From Cephalotus follicularis (lineage: Eukaryota > Streptophyta > Magnoliopsida > Oxalidales > Cephalotaceae): a stretch of DNA of 64,000 nucleotides. The stretch spans positions 362,419 to 426,418 of the forward strand of contig BDDD01000372.1 of NCBI GenBank assembly GCA_001972305.1. Direction: 5' to 3'. Positions 60,373-64,000 of the stretch are shown here, piece by piece; positions within the stretch are counted from its first letter, which is position 1, and every line of letters begins with the position of its first letter. A program made the position numbers and the translations under genes. Below the pieces are notes generated by a model. That model was not told the origin of the DNA and did no database searches. It saw only the letters and a program-made list of their open reading frames with translations.

Positions 60373-63300
60373 ATGGCCCTCCCTCTCACTTTCCCGCGCT
60401 TTCTCTCCCTTCGTTTCGCGCCAAATCGAAGATTTCACTGCTCCTTTTCTCTTCCAGCCTCAACTACCTCCAGCGGCGGCTCCGCCATTCTCTGGTTCAA
60501 GCAAGATCTCCGCGTCGACGATCACCCAGGCCTCGTAGCCGCTTCTGAATATCGCGCTGTTGTTCCTCTCTACGTATTCGATCACAGAATACTCTGTCGT
60601 TAGTGCGCTTCCTTTATATCTTTATTTTTTCTATAAAAATTGTATGCACTTTACTTTTGATTTTAATAATTACTTGTAGAAGTGAATCCTCATGTTATGA
60701 GATTTTTTTAAAGTATGAGTACGGTTTGGGAATTGGAATAGGTTTTGGTCATAGAATACTCTCTCGTGAATGCTATCTCTTTATCGTTTTCTTTATTTAT
60801 CGATTTCACTACATTGAATCTATGGATATACTTTACTTTTTTATTTTTGATTGTTATTTGTTTTAAAATTTTGAGATGTGTATGTAGGTTTAGTTGTAAT
60901 TTCACTTGAATTTTTATTTGATAATGAAAGAAGTTTTGCAGGTTATTCTGACGAAACGCTGGAATTGGTGCTTTTCGCGTTAGAAGATTTGAGGAAGTCC
61001 TTGAAAGAAAAGGGCTCTGATCTACTAATCAGGTTCGGGAGTGCAGAAAATGTCATAAGAGAGCTTGTAAAAGAGGTTCTTGTTGTTGTTCTTGTTGTGT
61101 TGTTGATGTTATATAGTATTAGATCTGTTTACTTTGGGGTTCACATGCTAGCATGCATCAAACTTTATTTTTTGTTAAGTTTGTGTTTAAGAATTGGAAC
61201 AGGTGAAAGCTACCACTGTATTTGCTGAAGAAGAGGTCGAGTACCACCTGTGTGAGATTATGGTTATGGTCGAAGAAACCTTGGCAACAATACCTTCTCT
61301 ACAAGCGAGTCCTAAGATTATATTGTGGCATACTCCTTTTCATGATATTGAGGTGATTGAATTTGTCTCAAATTAACGCTTTTCTTTTTTCATTTTAAAT
61401 TTGGATTTATCTTTTTGGAATGTGTTAATGTTACGTAGAATCTGAAGGATCTGCCTGCATCACATGATGACTTTAAGAAACTCCATCTGCCTGTGACTTC
61501 ACCTCTACCGTTCCTAACATTATTACCTTTGGCAGATACGGACTTGGACTGGGGTGAGTTTTCATCACTGATGGAATTTGTTTTCCTCATTGTTATTCTG
61601 TTGAGAATTTTATAACATGTATTTTAGTTTTTAAAATGCAATTTTTATCGACTTAGAGGAAATTGTTATTGCACGGTGAATCAGGTGCTCTATCCACATT
61701 TGATGCTTTGAAGGAATTTATGAAAAAAAATCCATGCAAATTGGAAGAGAGTTGGACTTCAATGAAGGATATTCGAGCTGAAACCATAATGCAGAAAGAA
61801 TGCCCAAAGTTAGTGGAAAGCCATGACAACAATCCAGATTCCAAAAAAAGCCGTAGGAAGAGATTAGATAACTCTGTTTTCGTAACACGAAAAGGAAATG
61901 TTGTGGGAGGTGGAACAAATTCTGTGTTGAATGCGTTGGCTGCATACTTGAGATATTTGGAAGGAACGGGGCGAGATGACTGGCAAGAGTATGTGGGATA
62001 TTTCTCTCCTAAATTTCTGGTCATATACTAGAATTTTACTCAATTGTTTAACTTTGATTGTTTTATTCAATTAAGATATCAGGACAAGGATATGTGTATG
62101 GACTATATGTAATTTCTTTACAGATTTTTTTGCTCATCGTTCTGAAGCTAATTTGCCTTAGTCTAAGGCTTTAGCACTATCAAGGTGATAGTGTTGAGCT
62201 GTTAATAACCTGGCTCTTTTTTCTATTCTGGGGACGCAGACTTCATCTAAAAGAAATGGTATTGGTCCCTTTTCAGGATACTGTATTTCACGAAATAAAT
62301 TTTAAATCTGATTTGAAGGACAACATGGCCAATTATTATTCTATTAAACTCAGTTACTCTAAATGAAATTTTTGCTGGATTGATTTTCTCACAGATTACA
62401 TGAAAGGCTGCGCGGCTATGAAAGTCGGGAAGGAGCTTCATTTCTTGCTTTCTTTGGCCCTGCCCTTTGTCTTGGCATCATATCGAGGAGGAGAGTGTAT
62501 GTTGAAGCTATCAAGTATGAGAAAGAACGAAATGCTGGGTTCGTCTCTCCCTTTGGATATTCTGCAACTACTGTTGCTGCGGCAGCTGATGCTGTGTGCT
62601 CAATGGAGGTGCAATGCTGTTTACAATTGTCATTTACAGATTGTGTTCATATTTGACTGATTTGTTTGCGGCCCACCTTGAGATTTCCATTTTTTTAACC
62701 TATAATTTTATTTCAATGCTGTCTGAAGCATTCTCACTTTATTTTTGTGGCAGTGGTATTGGCTTATGGCTAGAAAAGTTCAAGTAAGTGAGCAAGGAAG
62801 ATTTTCTACTCGGATATGGAGATGGAATGGTTATCTAATTCAGGTTTGTTGTTGAAAAGTGATGGGCATATCTAAATGTAAATTTCTTTTTGAACTTTTA
62901 CTCCAAAATGCTGCTTGTCTTATAGTTCACGCCTTCGTCTTAGTGAAAGAGATAAATTCCTCGTCTAAATTATGTTGTTTATTTCTGAGTTTTTTAATTA
63001 CGAAGCGATTCTTTTTCAGTATACAGTTGTTGGTGATGAAGGTCCTGTTACTCTACTTGTGCATGGATTTGGTGCTTTTTTTGAGCACTACCGCAACAAT
63101 CTATTTGATTTGGCTGAAGGTGGAAACCGAGTTTGGGCCATTACTATTGTAGGGTTTGGAAAATCAGAAAAGCCAAACATTGTCTACACTGAACTTATGT
63201 GGGCCGAACTGCTGAGAGATTTTATTGTTGAAGTTGTTGGGGAACCAGTGCATCTTGTAGGCAACTCAATAGGTGGTATGTTTTAACATTAATTCTTATA

Positions 63301-63964
63301 CTGTAGCTCATCAACTCAACTTGTTGACTTGCTTTTGCAATCCAACTATCATCTAACTTTTATATTCCCTTCTTCAGGTTATTTTGTTGCTATTCTTGCT
63401 TGTTTATGGCCTTCTCTGGTGAAGTCTGTTATTCTTATTAATAGTGCTGGCAATGTCATTCCAGGATATTCTTCTCTTCCGTTTCCTAAAGTAAGCTTAA
63501 ATAAATAGATAGCAATTTTTTTAAAGTGCACCTCTCAACTCATCTAATGCATTTGTATCATGTTTATGTATGTGTTTATTTTGTAAATGATAAGGAATCC
63601 AAACCTTTTCTGTTAATGAACAAAACCTGGAAATTACTACCTTGTTGAATTGTGTATACTAATATCTATGTATCAAAGGTACACTGAACATCTGATTGAT
63701 TCTGTGTTCCTAATCAGACTATTTGTGAAGAAAGTTGAAAGATAGCAGACATCATAAATCATTTAGTAATGTTATACCCATTTGTATACTCTAATCTCAA
63801 AGGGTGGGGCAAGTTCTAAGAGAGGCAGGCTTCAGACTGTTTATTGTGATTTATTAATGTTTTAGGAGAGGCAGACTTCAGCGGCTACATGGCTCGGTGC
63901 TCGATTCCTTTTGTTCTACTTGAGGTTGAATATCAAAAACTTAGTCATGAATTGCTACCCGACT
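60373..63964 (+). CDS. Photolyase-N-domain / alpha-beta hydrolase fusion protein, partial at the 3' end
   Basis: Ten exons seen: 60373-60598, 60942-61075, 61203-61352, 61439-61553, 61685-61988, 62395-62608, 62754-62843, 63020-63275, 63378-63490, 63866-63964, all GT/AG and in phase (567 codons so far). The gene continues beyond the window. It resembles the Arabidopsis protein At4g25290, annotated as DNA photolyase with a hydrolase domain. Seen: a basic, Ser-rich, transit-like N-terminus (about 1-33), a photolyase/cryptochrome antenna domain (SAILWFKQDLRVDDHPGL; VPLYVFDHRI; KGSDLLIRFGSAENVI), a linker with GGGTNSVLNALAAYL, then an alpha/beta hydrolase with oxyanion HGFG (426-429) and nucleophile motif GNSIGG (S494). 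The FAD-binding catalytic half of photolyase is absent. The start at 60373 is chosen by frame. An earlier ATG at 60338 opens an overlapping out-of-frame ORF. Substrate unknown. Confidence 0.9.
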
Positions 63965-64000
63965 GTACGTGTTTCTTTGTTGTTGCTTTTATGTTGCTTT

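Overview
This window looks like nuclear DNA of a higher plant, most likely a eudicot. Genes are split by AT-rich GT/AG introns, ribosomal and housekeeping leaders carry telo-box/site II motifs, there are chloroplast-targeted proteins, and most intergenic DNA consists of decayed plant transposons. The species cannot be fixed from the sequence alone.

Genes left to right: (1) a pICln/CLNS1A-type chloride-conductance regulator/methylosome subunit, 7 exons, + strand, 2061-3823; (2) 40S ribosomal protein S20 (uS10), 3 exons, + strand, 5545-7686; (3) an intronless UDP-glucuronate 4-epimerase, - strand, 9351-10586; (4) a plastid transketolase, 7 exons, - strand, 12600-15724; (5) an intronless EXORDIUM-like secreted protein, + strand, 44396-45412; (6) an LPA2-like (LOW PSII ACCUMULATION 2) photosystem II assembly gene, - strand, 54335-59074, with coding lesions in exon 1 and a LINE in its intron; (7) the first ten exons of a chloroplast-type protein that joins a photolyase/cryptochrome N-terminal domain to an alpha/beta hydrolase, + strand, 60373 to beyond the right edge. 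I rebuilt the exon structures by reading GT/AG junctions and checking phase by hand. Every intact model closes in frame.

Between genes 4 and 5 (about 16-44 kb) lies a repeat-rich block: two inverted-repeat MITE-like elements, a fragment of a TAGGGATGGCAAT-type element, a degenerate Ty1/copia element (PBS at 19587, Gag to RT, 3' truncated), a 640-bp hAT-type MITE with a perfect 8-bp target duplication, a LINE/SINE tail, a 2.5-kb solo LTR with a perfect AATAG duplication, and a nested stack. In that stack a small solo LTR is interrupted by a ~2.56-kb reverse-oriented LTR, which is itself interrupted by a 6,649-bp CACTA (En/Spm) transposon flanked by TGC. The CACTA encodes decayed TNP2-like and TNPA-like transposase genes on the - strand.

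Between genes 5 and 6 there is a second copia remnant whose gag is interrupted by a 355-bp near-perfect palindromic MITE, and a LINE-tail insertion carrying a 228-bp inverted duplication.

I did not find a convincing previously undescribed functional system. The points most worth a second look are the LPA2-like gene with three lesions in exon 1 but an intact last exon, the inverted-duplication LINE tail, the TTGACG-motif array inside the hAT MITE, the three-level nested insertion, and the photolyase-hydrolase fusion gene. No tRNA, rRNA, CRISPR or organelle-derived segment was recognised.
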